A stretch of DNA of 64,000 bases from CALLPQ01 sp964479275 (GTDB lineage Bacteria > Pseudomonadota > Alphaproteobacteria > Caulobacterales > Parvularculaceae), in NCBI GenBank assembly GCA_964479275.1, contig CAYZLR010000004.1, forward strand, positions 22,331-86,330, read 5' to 3'. Of this stretch, positions 36,829-46,668 are shown in pieces. A program made the translations under genes and the position numbers. The notes under the pieces are model-generated. The model did not search any database and was not told the origin of the DNA. It saw nothing but the letters and a program-made list of their open reading frames with translations. Positions within the stretch are counted from its first letter, which is position 1. The number at the start of each line of letters is the position of its first letter.

Positions 36829-38256
36829 ATGCCACCCCCGTTAAACTCTGATTTGTTAAACCCCATTGCTAATATTGTTGGTAATCAGTGCGTGATCACC
36901 GGCGCAGATCAAACCCCCTATCTTACGGAATGGCGAGCGCGCTGGCCTGGCAGCGCCGGCATGATCGTAGCCCCTCAAACAACTGAACAAGTCAGCAAAA
37001 TTGTTCGATATTGCTCTGATCAAAAAATCGCAATCACCCCCCAGGGCGGCAATACGGGTCTCGTGGGTGGCCAAATCCCGTTTGAGAACGAAATTTTGAT
37101 AACATTGAAACGGCTACGCAAAATCCACGAAATCTCACCGCTTGATAATGCGATAACCGTCGATGCAGGTTTGACCTTGAGCGAAGTGCAAGACGCAGCG
37201 GCGAGCGCAAATCGGCTATTTCCTTTATCTATAGGTTCAGAAGGCAGCTGCCAAATTGGCGGTGTCATTTCAACGAATGCTGGCGGGGTGAATGTATTAC
37301 GCTATGGCAATACCCGCGACCTTGTCCTTGATCTGGAGGCCGTCCTGCCTAACGGCGAAATTTGGCCTAATGGCACCGCCCAAACTTCTTTGAAAAAATT
37401 ACGTAAAGACAATACTGGCTATGATTTTAAACAACTTTTGATCGGCGGCGAAGGGACCCTTGGCATTATCACCAAAGCCAGTCTAAAGCTCTTCCCCGCT
37501 CCCCTCCAAGCTCAAACCTTCATCGCGGCATGCCCAACCCCGAATGCTGTCATAAATTTATTGGCGCACTTTCAGGAAGGAAGCGGTGGGCTTGTCTCCA
37601 GTTTTGAGCTCATGGAACATCTTTGCCTTGAGATGGTTTTACGCCACATTCCCCAAACCCGTAATCCCTTTGCTCACCCTCATCCTGTCTATGCAATGGT
37701 TGAGCTAACCTCAGGACATGGCGACGATTTGAAAGAAAAAACCGAATCCCTGCTTGCATCTGCGATCGATCATGGGTTGATTGTTGACGCGGTTCTCGCT
37801 GCTAATGAAAAACAACGCAAAGATTTTTGGAAATTGCGTCATTCAATTTCCGAAGCTTTAAATGGCGAGGGCGTGGGCGCACGTCATGATGTTTCCGTGC
37901 CGACAAGCACAATACCCGAATTTTTATCCAAAGGCCGTAAAGTCATTAAAACCATTACGCCGCAAGCACGCATAGCTGCGTTTGGCCATGTCGGTGATGG
38001 AAATATTCACTATGATATTATACCCGCTGACGGCGCACCTAAAACATCGCTTGACCATAAACGCTGCGAAATTGAAGAAGCAGTGTATGATTTAATCAGC
38101 GAGTTTAACGGATCGATTTCAGCAGAACATGGCATTGGAACGCACAAACGTGAGAGCCTTGCACGGCGTAAAAGCATAGTCGAAATGGCAACAATGCGTG
38201 CTATTAAAACGGCGCTTGATCCAGCTGGGATTATGAACCCCGGGAAACTGATATAG
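36829..38256 (+). CDS. FAD-linked D-2-hydroxyacid dehydrogenase (GlcD/D2HGDH-like)
   Basis: Flavoprotein of the VAO/PCMH family that oxidises a D-2-hydroxyacid to the 2-oxoacid. FAD-binding type 4 domain: MIVAPQTTEQVSKIVRYC, ITPQGGNTGLVGGQIP, the IGSEGSCQIGGVISTNAGG motif and LLIGGEGTLGIITKASLKLF. The C-terminal oxidase domain has FGHVGDGNIHYDI and the closing AEHGIGTHKRESL, seen in D-2-hydroxyglutarate and D-lactate dehydrogenases. The 475 aa is typical. D-2-hydroxyglutarate or D-lactate are the likeliest substrates; sequence alone does not decide. The next gene, yaaA, starts 51 bases later. Confidence 0.88.
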   Translation: MPPPLNSDLLNPIANIVGNQCVITGADQTPYLTEWRARWPGSAGMIVAPQTTEQVSKIVRYCSDQKIAITPQGGNTGLVGGQIPFENEILITLKRLRKIHEISPLDNAITVDAGLTLSEVQDAAASANRLFPLSIGSEGSCQIGGVISTNAGGVNVLRYGNTRDLVLDLEAVLPNGEIWPNGTAQTSLKKLRKDNTGYDFKQLLIGGEGTLGIITKASLKLFPAPLQAQTFIAACPTPNAVINLLAHFQEGSGGLVSSFELMEHLCLEMVLRHIPQTRNPFAHPHPVYAMVELTSGHGDDLKEKTESLLASAIDHGLIVDAVLAANEKQRKDFWKLRHSISEALNGEGVGARHDVSVPTSTIPEFLSKGRKVIKTITPQARIAAFGHVGDGNIHYDIIPADGAPKTSLDHKRCEIEEAVYDLISEFNGSISAEHGIGTHKRESLARRKSIVEMATMRAIKTALDPAGIMNPGKLI

Positions 38257-38307
38257 AAAACTTTTATAGAAAACTCTTCTCATTGAACCAACTTCGGACG
38301 GCCCCTT

Positions 38308-39093
38308 ATGCTCTTTCTTCTATCTCCGGCGAAAAACCTAAATTTCGATAGCGTGCCTAGCGCTCCGCGCCCGACAAAGCCAAAGCTACTTAAGGAGACG
38401 ATTGAACTTTCTCAAGTTACGCAAAAATTGCGTCGCAGTGATTTAAAACAATTAATGGGCATTTCAGAAAAATTAGCTGATTTAAATTATGAACGCTTCC
38501 AAGCCTTTAAAGGTAGAAGCGCCGGGGTTGGAACAAAGCACGCTGCTCTCGCCTTTAATGGCGAAGTTTATGGCGGCCTTGATGCCGCTAGTTTAGAAGC
38601 GGATGATTTAAAATTTGCTCAAGATCATTTGCGCATACTCTCCGGCCTTTATGGTATTTTGCGCCCTCTTGATGCGATTGAACCCTATCGCCTGGAAATG
38701 GGCACCAAATTGAAAACACCACGCGGCGCCACACTTTATGAGTTTTGGGGTGATCTTGTCGCAAAAGAAATAGACAAAACCATCAAATCCCATGCCGATA
38801 AAACCATCATTAATCTGGCTTCTAATGAATATTTTTCTGCGGTCGGAAAAAACTCACTTCCCCATAAAATTATCACCCCTACCTTTAAAGAAATCAAAGA
38901 TAATAAAGCACGGATGTTAATGGTATATGCAAAACGTGCACGCGGCTTAATGGCGCGCTGGGCGATTGAGAATAGAGTCACGAATGCGGCAGCTTTAAAA
39001 AAATTCTCCGTTGAAGGCTACAAATTCGATAAATCAGGCTCGGATGATACGGTTTGGCTCTTTACCAGAGCGCAACCAAAGCCCAAAAAATAA
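38308..39093 (+). CDS. yaaA: Peroxide stress protein YaaA
   Basis: YaaA/DUF328 family protein, known in E. coli to lower free iron and limit DNA and protein damage under hydrogen peroxide. The family start MLFLLSPAKNLNFD is at the N-terminus, with LMGISEKLADLNYERFQAF, FNGEVYGGLDA and ILSGLYGILRPLDAIEPYRLEMGT in order. NLASNEYFSAV and the KRARGLMARW region follow. The 261 aa matches the family. It may be cotranscribed with the preceding dehydrogenase. Confidence 0.95.
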   Translation: MLFLLSPAKNLNFDSVPSAPRPTKPKLLKETIELSQVTQKLRRSDLKQLMGISEKLADLNYERFQAFKGRSAGVGTKHAALAFNGEVYGGLDAASLEADDLKFAQDHLRILSGLYGILRPLDAIEPYRLEMGTKLKTPRGATLYEFWGDLVAKEIDKTIKSHADKTIINLASNEYFSAVGKNSLPHKIITPTFKEIKDNKARMLMVYAKRARGLMARWAIENRVTNAAALKKFSVEGYKFDKSGSDDTVWLFTRAQPKPKK

Positions 39094-39140
39094 AAATAGG
39101 GGTGGTAAGCCGCCAGTAAAATCCGGCGACGCCGTTAAAA

Positions 39141-41525
39141 TTAATCCCCGTACGGTAGCCAGATATTTTTCACTGCTGTGGATTGGCGCAAAAATTCACG
39201 CCCTTCTCCCGTTTCCTGATTAAACCAGTCGCGGCCTTGACCATAATTTACCCAGCTCCGTTTTAAGTTCTCCGCGCTGGCTTCCTCAACCATTTTAGAA
39301 CCTTCAAGGCTTCCATGATACCAAATCGAATCAAGTTGATCATGCTCAGCTAGTGTTTTTGCCAAAACATCGCGTTCCCCGGTTACAATATTCACAACGC
39401 CGCCCGGCACATCTGAGGTTTCTAGAACTTGATAAAAATCAGTTGCCAGAAGTGGAAAGCTCGTCGACGGTACGATCACACCGCGATTACCCATTGCAAT
39501 GATTGGGGCTAAAATCGACAGGAATGAAAGCAGTGGATTGGAATCGGGACATACAGCCCCGATAATCCCAACAGGTTCATTAACCGCAAGAACCACATTG
39601 CGCTGAGGCGAAGAATGAGCCAAGCCATCATATTTATCAGCCCATGCTCCGTAGGCAAATAGCCTGGAGACGGAAGCGTCTACCTCTGCCACCGATTTGG
39701 CTTTTGTGACTCCCGTTGTCGAACGAAGACGCCCCGCAAATTCTTCGCGCCGATAAGATAGGTTCTCTCCTAGAAAATATAAAATTTGCGCGCGGTGATG
39801 TCCCGTTGTTGCCCCCCAACTGTCAGCCTTGAATGCCGCTTCAACCGCATCACGAATGTCTTTACGGTTACCGATACCAACACGGCCAATCAATTTATGC
39901 TTACTGTCAAACAATGTCATTGTACGCCCCCAATCTGGACGCTTTTGCTTCCCGCCTAAGTAATTTTTCGGTGTTTGATCAATGATCTCTCCTCGCACCG
40001 CAGGTTGAGATAATTCATCTCCCGCAAAAGCCTCGATCAATGGTGAGGACTGGTCCCATTCTTTTTTGGGCTTTAGATATTCGTAAATACCCTCTCGCCC
40101 TCCCTCACGGCCAAACCCAGATTCGCGCACACCGCCAAATCCACAAGCCGCATCAAAAGCATTTGTTGTATTAATCCAGACAATGCCAGATTTCATTGCC
40201 GCAGACACTTCAAGTGCTCGATTAATAGACTCAGACCATATCGTGGCCGCTAATCCGTAGCGCGAGTTATTGGCAAGTGAAATCGCTTCCTTCAGTGTAC
40301 GAAATGACATTGCAGAGAGAACAGGGCCAAAAATTTCCTCTTGCATCGCGCTGTTACTCGGGCCATTCGCATGAATTAAAGTAGGAGGATAAAAACACCC
40401 TTGTTTTGGAAGACTGGCTTCAGCCACCCAAATGTCAGCGCCTTCACTGCGCGCCCGGTCAACACAAGCTTCAATATTTTTCTTTTGAACAGGGTCGACA
40501 ATCGCTCCCATATCAACAGTTTTATCCAGAGGGTCGCCAATACGGAATGAAGAAAGACGCCGTTTGATCTTTTCATAAACTTTTTCCGCAACACTCTCTT
40601 CAACTAACAAACGAGAACCAGCGCAACAAACTTGACCTTGGTTAAACCATATTGCGTCGACCAAGCCTTCAACAGCACCATCGAGGTCTGCATCTTCAAA
40701 TATAATGAACGGCGATTTACCGCCAAGCTCAAGGGAGAGCTTTTTGCCCGATCCCGCACTGGCTTTGCGTAAAATCCGGCCAACGTCTGTTGAACCGGTA
40801 AAAGCTATTTTAGTAATGTCATCATGGTTCGCTATCAAGCTTCCCGTGTCACCTGTACCTGTAACAATATTAATTACACCAGCAGGAAGCCCTGCCTCCT
40901 GGCACAATTCGGCAAAATACAACGCGGTCAAACTGGTATATTCTGCAGGTTTCAAAACCACACAATTGCCCATCGCAATTGCCGGAGCAATTTTCCAAGC
41001 CAGCATCAAAAACGGGAAGTTCCAGGGAATGATTTGGCCAACGACACCCAAAGGAGAATGATCGGGAAATTCTCTCTCTTGCAACTGTGCCCACCCCGCA
41101 TGGTGATAAAAGTGGCGCGCTGCTAACGGAATATCTATGTCGCGACTTTCGCGAATGGGTTTTCCATTATCGATAGTTTCTAAGACTGCCAGAAACCGTG
41201 AGTTTTTTTGAATCAAACGTGCCAGTGCATAAACGTATTTTGCGCGTTCATAACCAGACAATTTTGACCATGCCGGAAAAGACGTTTTTGCCGCGTGCAC
41301 AGCCGCATCAACGTCTCTTTTGCCAGCATGAGACAGGCTCGCAATTTTCTCACCCGTGGCAGGGTTGTAACTTGAAAAAGGTTTCAACCCATCAATAGAA
41401 GAAACAAACTCCCCATTAATGTAATGAGGAAATTGCTCTTTTTCCTGCAGCCAATCTTTAACATATTCTGCATCTTCACTTGCAGGACCATATTCCATCG
41501 TTTCATAAATTTGTGCAACTGACAT
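39141..41525 (-). CDS. Double-domain aldehyde dehydrogenase (deo-linked)
   Basis: NAD(P)-dependent aldehyde dehydrogenase. The first ~490 residues form a full domain: IIPWNFPFLMLAWKIAPA, FTGSTDVGR, the base in LELGGKSP (Glu266) and the nucleophile in NQGQVCCAG (Cys300). The remaining ~300 residues repeat part of the fold (cofactor-binding half, GIIGAVCPDSNPLLSFLSIL) but have no catalytic Cys or GGKSP motif, so this half is probably structural. It begins four bases after deoC with AGGA before the ATG. It likely oxidises the acetaldehyde made by DeoC to acetate, an inference from the operon. Similar ~790-aa enzymes occur next to deoC in other alphaproteobacteria. Confidence 0.9.
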   Translation of the reverse strand: MSVAQIYETMEYGPASEDAEYVKDWLQEKEQFPHYINGEFVSSIDGLKPFSSYNPATGEKIASLSHAGKRDVDAAVHAAKTSFPAWSKLSGYERAKYVYALARLIQKNSRFLAVLETIDNGKPIRESRDIDIPLAARHFYHHAGWAQLQEREFPDHSPLGVVGQIIPWNFPFLMLAWKIAPAIAMGNCVVLKPAEYTSLTALYFAELCQEAGLPAGVINIVTGTGDTGSLIANHDDITKIAFTGSTDVGRILRKASAGSGKKLSLELGGKSPFIIFEDADLDGAVEGLVDAIWFNQGQVCCAGSRLLVEESVAEKVYEKIKRRLSSFRIGDPLDKTVDMGAIVDPVQKKNIEACVDRARSEGADIWVAEASLPKQGCFYPPTLIHANGPSNSAMQEEIFGPVLSAMSFRTLKEAISLANNSRYGLAATIWSESINRALEVSAAMKSGIVWINTTNAFDAACGFGGVRESGFGREGGREGIYEYLKPKKEWDQSSPLIEAFAGDELSQPAVRGEIIDQTPKNYLGGKQKRPDWGRTMTLFDSKHKLIGRVGIGNRKDIRDAVEAAFKADSWGATTGHHRAQILYFLGENLSYRREEFAGRLRSTTGVTKAKSVAEVDASVSRLFAYGAWADKYDGLAHSSPQRNVVLAVNEPVGIIGAVCPDSNPLLSFLSILAPIIAMGNRGVIVPSTSFPLLATDFYQVLETSDVPGGVVNIVTGERDVLAKTLAEHDQLDSIWYHGSLEGSKMVEEASAENLKRSWVNYGQGRDWFNQETGEGREFLRQSTAVKNIWLPYGD

Positions 41526-41529
41526 AACT

Positions 41530-42579
41530 TTATCCTAAAGGGTGGCGGTTAGCGGCTGAATATCGGCCCGTCACAAAATGCTCTAATTGGCGCTCAATAT
41601 CACCGAGCAAGCTTGAGGCCCCAAAACGAAACAACGATGGTGAAAGCCAATCATTGCCCAGTTCCTCTTTGATAAGAACAAGATATTTCAGCGCAGTTTT
41701 CGAGTCTTTAATACCGCCCGCTGGTTTAAAACCAATTTTTTGTCCTGTGCGTTCTTGATAGTCTCTAATCATCCGCATCATGACAAGACTAACAGGCAAA
41801 GTTGCATTGACAGGCTCCATCCCGGTTGAGGTTTTGATAAAATCAGCCCCCCCCATCATGGATACCATTGAAGCTTTAGCGATCTTCCCAACTGAGCCCA
41901 GTTCACCAGTCGCAAGAATAGACTTCATATGAGCGGGGCCACAAGCTTCTCTAAAGGCTTTCGTCTCATCATACAGGGCTTGCCAATTACCCCCTAAAAC
42001 ATGACGGCGTGAGACCACGATATCAATTTCAGTGGCGCCCGCATCCACAGAAGCTTTAATTTCCGCGAGTCGTGTTTCCAAAGGAGCCGCACCAGCCGGA
42101 AACCCGGTAGAAACAGCCGCAACTTCAATGTTCGTCCCGGCTAAACTTGCCACAACCGTTTTTATAAATTCATGATATACGCAAACTGCACCCGTCGTCA
42201 GGCCCATATGATCAACACCCAGTACTTTTAAAATATCTGACCTCACAGGTTGGCGCGCTTTTGCACATAAACGACGCACACGTTCATTGGTATCATCCCC
42301 ACTTAAAGTGGTTAGGTCCATACATGAAACAGCCTTTAAAAGCCATGCGGCCTGCCACTGCTTTTTGACTGTTCGTCTTCCGGCCAGGCTATCTATGCGC
42401 CGCTCTAGGGCAGATTTATTCACCCGGATGCCCTCAACCCAATCAAGATTAAAAGCAACGCCTGTATTTCTATTGGCTTGACTAAAAGGAGTGACGCTCG
42501 AACTCTCATGAGAAGACGAGGCACGAACATTTTTGCCGGCTCCCCCCTTATGAAGTTCTGTGATATTATGGTGTGTCAT
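41530..42579 (-). CDS. deoC: Deoxyribose-phosphate aldolase
   Basis: Cleaves 2-deoxyribose-5-phosphate to glyceraldehyde-3-phosphate and acetaldehyde. The class I aldolase barrel shows the active-site Lys in GGADFIKTSTGME and a second Lys/Gly motif in IGFKPAGGIKDSKTAL; EIDIVVSRRHVLGG forms the middle of the barrel. About 349 aa makes it longer than E. coli DeoC (259 aa), with an extra N-terminal ~90 residues as in the long DeoC of alphaproteobacteria and animals. The ATG at 42579 has AAGTGA upstream; a TTG at 42597 is less likely. It lies between deoB and the aldehyde dehydrogenase. Confidence 0.95.
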   Translation of the reverse strand: MTHHNITELHKGGAGKNVRASSSHESSSVTPFSQANRNTGVAFNLDWVEGIRVNKSALERRIDSLAGRRTVKKQWQAAWLLKAVSCMDLTTLSGDDTNERVRRLCAKARQPVRSDILKVLGVDHMGLTTGAVCVYHEFIKTVVASLAGTNIEVAAVSTGFPAGAAPLETRLAEIKASVDAGATEIDIVVSRRHVLGGNWQALYDETKAFREACGPAHMKSILATGELGSVGKIAKASMVSMMGGADFIKTSTGMEPVNATLPVSLVMMRMIRDYQERTGQKIGFKPAGGIKDSKTALKYLVLIKEELGNDWLSPSLFRFGASSLLGDIERQLEHFVTGRYSAANRHPLG

Positions 42580-42597
42580 GACAATTTCACTTTTCAA

Positions 42598-43827
42598 TTA
42601 TAAAAATGATTCCCCAAACAGGGTTTTTTCTACGCCAAGATGATGAGCAAGTGATTGACCAATATCGGCAAAACTCTCGCGTCTATTGATGTTTTTTGGC
42701 AATATGTCCGGTCCAAATGCAATGATAGGAATAAACTCTCTGGTGTGATCACTACCGGGAAAAGTGGGATCACATCCATGATCAGCACTTAATAATGCGA
42801 TATCTCCTTCTCGCAATGCAGTCTCCAGCTCTGGCATCCGGCGATCAAATGCTTCGAGAGCAGCGGCGTAACCGGGCACATTGCGTCGATGGCCAAACAA
42901 CATATCAAAATCAACAAAATTCGCAAAAATGAGACTGCCATCAGGCGCCGTCTCAATCTCCTTTAACATTGCATCAAAGACCTCCTCATTATTAGCCGTT
43001 TTTATTGATTTGGTAATGCCTGAGGCGGCAAAAATATCTGATATTTTACCAATTCCAATCACCTCTCGCCCTGCCTTTTTGCAAATATCGAGCAGTGTCT
43101 TTGCATGAGGCCGTGTCGCATAATCTCTACGATTAGCCGTGCGCTGAAAACTATCAGCATGATCCCCCAAAAAAGGGCGCGCAATCACGCGAGCAATTTT
43201 ATAATCATCAACAATAGCACGCGCAATCTCACATACATGATAAAGGCGGTCCAATCCAAAATGCTGCTCATGGGCCGCAATTTGAAACACAGAATCTCCA
43301 GATGTATAAATAATCGGTTGATTTGTCTCGATATGCGCCTCGCCCAGTTCAATCAAAATATCTGTACCAGACGCATGTTTATTACCAAGAATGCCCGTAA
43401 GACCAGCGTGTTCACATAAACGCTCGACCAATTCTGGCGGGAAGCTGGGGGGGGATTTTGGAAAATATCCCCAATCAAAATCCACTGGCAAACCCATCAT
43501 CTCCCAGTGACCACCTGGCGTATCTTTTCCACGGCCTTGTTCCGCTGCAAACCCATAAATTCCCCGCGGACTTATTTTTGAAGGCTCCAATCCAGGAACT
43601 TTTGCAGCCAGGATATTGGCCTCATAGGCCAATGCCTCCAAACCAAGTGCATTGAGATTTGGCAAATCAAGAGGCCCCCCCCTTAAATCAGGCACATCTG
43701 CATGACCGCCCTGACAAGCCTCCACAATATGCCCGTAAGTGTTAGCTCCAAGATCACCAAAACTCTCGGCATCTTCGCTGGCGCCAACCCCAAATGAATC
43801 CAAAACCGCTATGATGGCTCGCGCCAT
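42598..43827 (-). CDS. deoB: Phosphopentomutase
   Basis: Converts deoxyribose-1-phosphate (and ribose-1-phosphate) to the 5-phosphate for DeoC. The alkaline-phosphatase-like metalloenzyme motifs are RAIIAVLDSFGVGASEDA at the start, PGGHWEMMGLPVDFDWGYFP, and the metal sites SADHGCDPTFPGSDHTRE near the C-terminus. The ATG at 43827 follows GGAG at six bases. The 409 aa matches the family. First gene of a deoB-deoC-aldehyde dehydrogenase operon. Confidence 0.96.
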   Translation of the reverse strand: MARAIIAVLDSFGVGASEDAESFGDLGANTYGHIVEACQGGHADVPDLRGGPLDLPNLNALGLEALAYEANILAAKVPGLEPSKISPRGIYGFAAEQGRGKDTPGGHWEMMGLPVDFDWGYFPKSPPSFPPELVERLCEHAGLTGILGNKHASGTDILIELGEAHIETNQPIIYTSGDSVFQIAAHEQHFGLDRLYHVCEIARAIVDDYKIARVIARPFLGDHADSFQRTANRRDYATRPHAKTLLDICKKAGREVIGIGKISDIFAASGITKSIKTANNEEVFDAMLKEIETAPDGSLIFANFVDFDMLFGHRRNVPGYAAALEAFDRRMPELETALREGDIALLSADHGCDPTFPGSDHTREFIPIIAFGPDILPKNINRRESFADIGQSLAHHLGVEKTLFGESFL

Positions 43828-44129
43828 TTTTTTCTCCAAACATCATAATCCGGTATTACAGAGCCGGAATTTATAAAAAACCTAAAAAGGCCAAATTCTT
43901 TTTAAACCAAACCTGTTCCTCTAGAGATGGTTACAATGTGCGTTACTTTGCCTTACCAAATTGCCCTTAATAAATGTGCTAGTAACCGCCCTAACTGGCA
44001 AAGCGCCCCTCTATTGGCCGAAAACGCTTAAAAATCACTATTTCTCCCATTTTTTTTCAGTGCTGTAATTTATCTCCAAATCTGTATCTATCCTTGTGAT
44101 TTTACTGAATCGAAGTTAAATCGTCCCTC
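43828..44129. other. Divergent promoter region deoB - TetR regulator
   Basis: 302 bases between divergent deoB and the RutR-like gene, expected to hold both promoters. I looked for a RutR-type site (TTGACCA-NN-TGGTCAA) and found no good match. No RNA gene was recognised. Confidence 0.45.
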
Positions 44130-44798
44130 ATGAACAAAAAGTCCCCATTAGAATCCGCTCTCCTTGCTAAGAATAGACGGAAAAAAACAAGAATTACCCT
44201 GAAGAACGAGAAGAAAATTCTCGATGCGGCGCAATTGATTATCGCCGAATATGGCTTTCATGGCGCAACAATTGATCTGATTGCGGAACAAGCTGATATC
44301 TCTAAACCTAACCTGCATTATTACTTTTCCTCCAAAAAAGAACTTTATATTGCTGTACTCAGACGCACGCTGGATATTTGGTTATCATCACTTTCAAAAC
44401 TGGATCCTGATGGTGACCCTGAAGTTGAACTGACGCGCTATATTCGTGAAAAAGTAGGCATGTCGCGTGATCATCCTTTAGCGTCTCGTGTTTTTGCAAA
44501 TGAAATTTTGCGCGGTGCTCCCGAACTTGAAACCTATCTAAAAACTGAATTAAAAACTCTCGTCAAAAAAAAATCCGAAGTCATCCAGCACTGGATTGAT
44601 CACAACAAACTTGCAAAAATTGATCCCATGCATTTGCTCTTTTTAATCTGGGCTGCGACACAACATTACGCTGACTTCGCCCCTCAAATACAAGCGGTTA
44701 TGGGCATAAAGAAAATAACCGACAAAGATTTTGAAGAGATTGAATTTTCTCTTTGTAAAATTATCCTAAAGGGATGCCTACCAGAAGCCTCCAAATAA
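44130..44798 (+). CDS. TetR-family regulator, RutR-like
   Basis: Predicted DNA-binding repressor. The N-terminal helix-turn-helix begins EKKILDAAQLIIAEYGFHGA and ends ISKPNLHYYFSSKKELYIAV, the recognition helix. The C-terminal part (ANEILRGAPELETYLK, LIWAATQHYADFAPQI) resembles the YcdC/RutR-type domain. RutR in E. coli senses uracil or thymine and controls pyrimidine use. Here the gene lies between deoB and the cytidine deaminase-dihydropyrimidinase pair, so it probably controls these genes in response to a pyrimidine base. The end faces cdd, 16 bases away. Confidence 0.88.
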   Translation: MNKKSPLESALLAKNRRKKTRITLKNEKKILDAAQLIIAEYGFHGATIDLIAEQADISKPNLHYYFSSKKELYIAVLRRTLDIWLSSLSKLDPDGDPEVELTRYIREKVGMSRDHPLASRVFANEILRGAPELETYLKTELKTLVKKKSEVIQHWIDHNKLAKIDPMHLLFLIWAATQHYADFAPQIQAVMGIKKITDKDFEEIEFSLCKIILKGCLPEASK

Positions 44799-44814
44799 CT
44801 CCTTACCTAAAAAA

Positions 44815-45219
44815 CTACAACGTAAAAGCACCGGGTAACAATTCACCAAGAGAATATTGTTGAATGTTATTCTCTTTATCACACAATAAAATTTGGGTCT
44901 TCGACGTCGCAAATTCAGCAATACGTTGTCGGCAACCACCACAAGGGGTGCAAACATCAAAACTTGTTGCATCCTTAAGGCCGCCGACGATTGCAATCTG
45001 CCTTATTTTTTTGCCCCCCCCCATGACCATGCTACTAATCGCACCCACCTCTGCGCACGCTCCCAGCGGATATGCTGCATTTTCAACATTGCAGCCAACA
45101 TAGATCTCCCCATCATCAGCTTCTATTGCAGCGCCAACAAAAAAATTAGAGTACCCAGCATGGGCTTTTTTTCTCACTTGAAAAGCCTTCTGCACTAAAT
45201 CATTTTGCTCAATTGCCAT
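44815..45219 (-). CDS. cdd: Cytidine deaminase
   Basis: Zinc enzyme that deaminates cytidine and deoxycytidine to uridine and deoxyuridine. The catalytic Glu and first zinc ligand are in PLGACAEVGAI, and the other two ligands in CTPCGGCRQRI; NVENAAYP contacts the ribose. The 134 aa fits the small homotetrameric form. AAGGGGG precedes the ATG, and the gene lies 12 bases after dihydropyrimidinase, so they are cotranscribed. Confidence 0.96.
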   Translation of the reverse strand: MAIEQNDLVQKAFQVRKKAHAGYSNFFVGAAIEADDGEIYVGCNVENAAYPLGACAEVGAISSMVMGGGKKIRQIAIVGGLKDATSFDVCTPCGGCRQRIAEFATSKTQILLCDKENNIQQYSLGELLPGAFTL

Positions 45220-45231
45220 TACTCTACCCCC

Positions 45232-46668
45232 TTATGAAATTTTTGGTAAACCGCCGCGCATAGGCGTTTTATTTAAAGCATCAATCATGGGATGAAATGC
45301 CGGACGTTTCACGTAATTTCCAGCACCTTTGACGGCCCGCAAATCCCCGTCTTTGAAAACAAGATTTCCTTGGCTAATCGTATGCGAGGCAAGCCCCTTA
45401 ACCTCCATGCCTTCAAAAATATTGAAATCAATGTTCTGTTTATGAGTTTTTACAGAAATCGTTTTGCTTGCTTCAGGATCCCAAACCACGATATCCGCAT
45501 CACTGCCCACGCTCACGCTGCCTTTGCGTGGAAATATATTGAATATTTTTGCTGCATTAGATGAAGTAGCAGCGACAAACTCCTCTGGCGTCATACGACC
45601 GGTGCCAACACCGTGGGTCCATAACACAGTCATGCGGTCCTCCACGCCAGCAGTCCCGTTAGGTATTTGCGTGAAATCATCTTTACCCATCGCTTTTTGA
45701 TCTGCACAAAAGCAACAATGATCGGTCGCCGTCGTTTGCAAACTCCCCGATTGTAAACCGCGCCATAAAGCATCTTGATGATCTTTCGGGCGAAATGGAG
45801 GAGACATTACGTGAGCGGCTGCAAATTCAAAATCAGGGTTTTTATAAACACTATCATCAACCAATAAATGGCCCGCCAAAACCTCACCAAAAACGCGCCC
45901 GCCTTTGGCACGTGCTCGCTCAATCGCTGCCAGAGATTCTTTGGTAGAAACATGCACTAAATATACCGGTACTCCAATAACATCCGCAAATTGCATCACA
46001 CGGTTCGCCGCTTCTCCCTCTACAACAGGCGGGCGAGACAAAGGATGTCCCTCAGGCCCCGTTATGCCTTTTTCAAGCAGCTCTTTTTGCAATTGAAAAA
46101 CCAGCTCTCCATTTTCCGCATGCGCAGTAACGATTGCGCCAAGCTCTAATGCACGGCGAAATGAATGATACATAATCTCATCCGTCGCCATGATAGCGCC
46201 TTTATAGGCCATAAAATGTTTAAAACTATTGACGCCCTCTTCTTGAACAAGGGTTTTCATATCCGCATGGACGCTGTCATCCCACCAAGTCACGGCAACA
46301 TGGAATGAATAATCTCCTGCAGACTTTTCCGACCATTCTCGCCACTGCCGGTAAGCATCCATTAGCGCTTGTTCCGGATTTGGAATGACAAAATCGATAA
46401 TCATTGTTGTGCCACCGGCGAAACCGGCAGCCGTTCCCGTGTAAAAATCTTCCGAAGCGACTGTTCCCATAAATGGCAACTGCATATGTGTGTGCGGGTC
46501 AATCCCGCCGGGCATGATATATTGCCCCCCCGCATCAATGATCTCACAATTTTTTGGCGCCTCAATATCGGGAGCGATTTGCTGAATCACCCCATCAGCA
46601 CACAAAACATCTGCCCGAACGCGATGATCGTAATTAATAATCGTTCCTCCACGTACCAAAACACTCAT
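45232..46668 (-). CDS. hydA: Dihydropyrimidinase (D-hydantoinase)
   Basis: Amidohydrolase that opens the ring of 5,6-dihydrouracil or dihydrothymine in reductive pyrimidine breakdown. The dizinc site shows DPHTHMQL, the carbamylated Lys in NSFKHFMAYKGA, TAHAENGEL and VYLVHVSTKE, followed by ATDHCCF. The 478 aa is typical. No dihydropyrimidine dehydrogenase or beta-ureidopropionase gene is in this window, so the pathway would depend on genes elsewhere; a hydantoinase role is also possible. It is the first gene of a hydA-cdd operon, divergent from deoA. Confidence 0.93.
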   Translation of the reverse strand: MSVLVRGGTIINYDHRVRADVLCADGVIQQIAPDIEAPKNCEIIDAGGQYIMPGGIDPHTHMQLPFMGTVASEDFYTGTAAGFAGGTTMIIDFVIPNPEQALMDAYRQWREWSEKSAGDYSFHVAVTWWDDSVHADMKTLVQEEGVNSFKHFMAYKGAIMATDEIMYHSFRRALELGAIVTAHAENGELVFQLQKELLEKGITGPEGHPLSRPPVVEGEAANRVMQFADVIGVPVYLVHVSTKESLAAIERARAKGGRVFGEVLAGHLLVDDSVYKNPDFEFAAAHVMSPPFRPKDHQDALWRGLQSGSLQTTATDHCCFCADQKAMGKDDFTQIPNGTAGVEDRMTVLWTHGVGTGRMTPEEFVAATSSNAAKIFNIFPRKGSVSVGSDADIVVWDPEASKTISVKTHKQNIDFNIFEGMEVKGLASHTISQGNLVFKDGDLRAVKGAGNYVKRPAFHPMIDALNKTPMRGGLPKIS

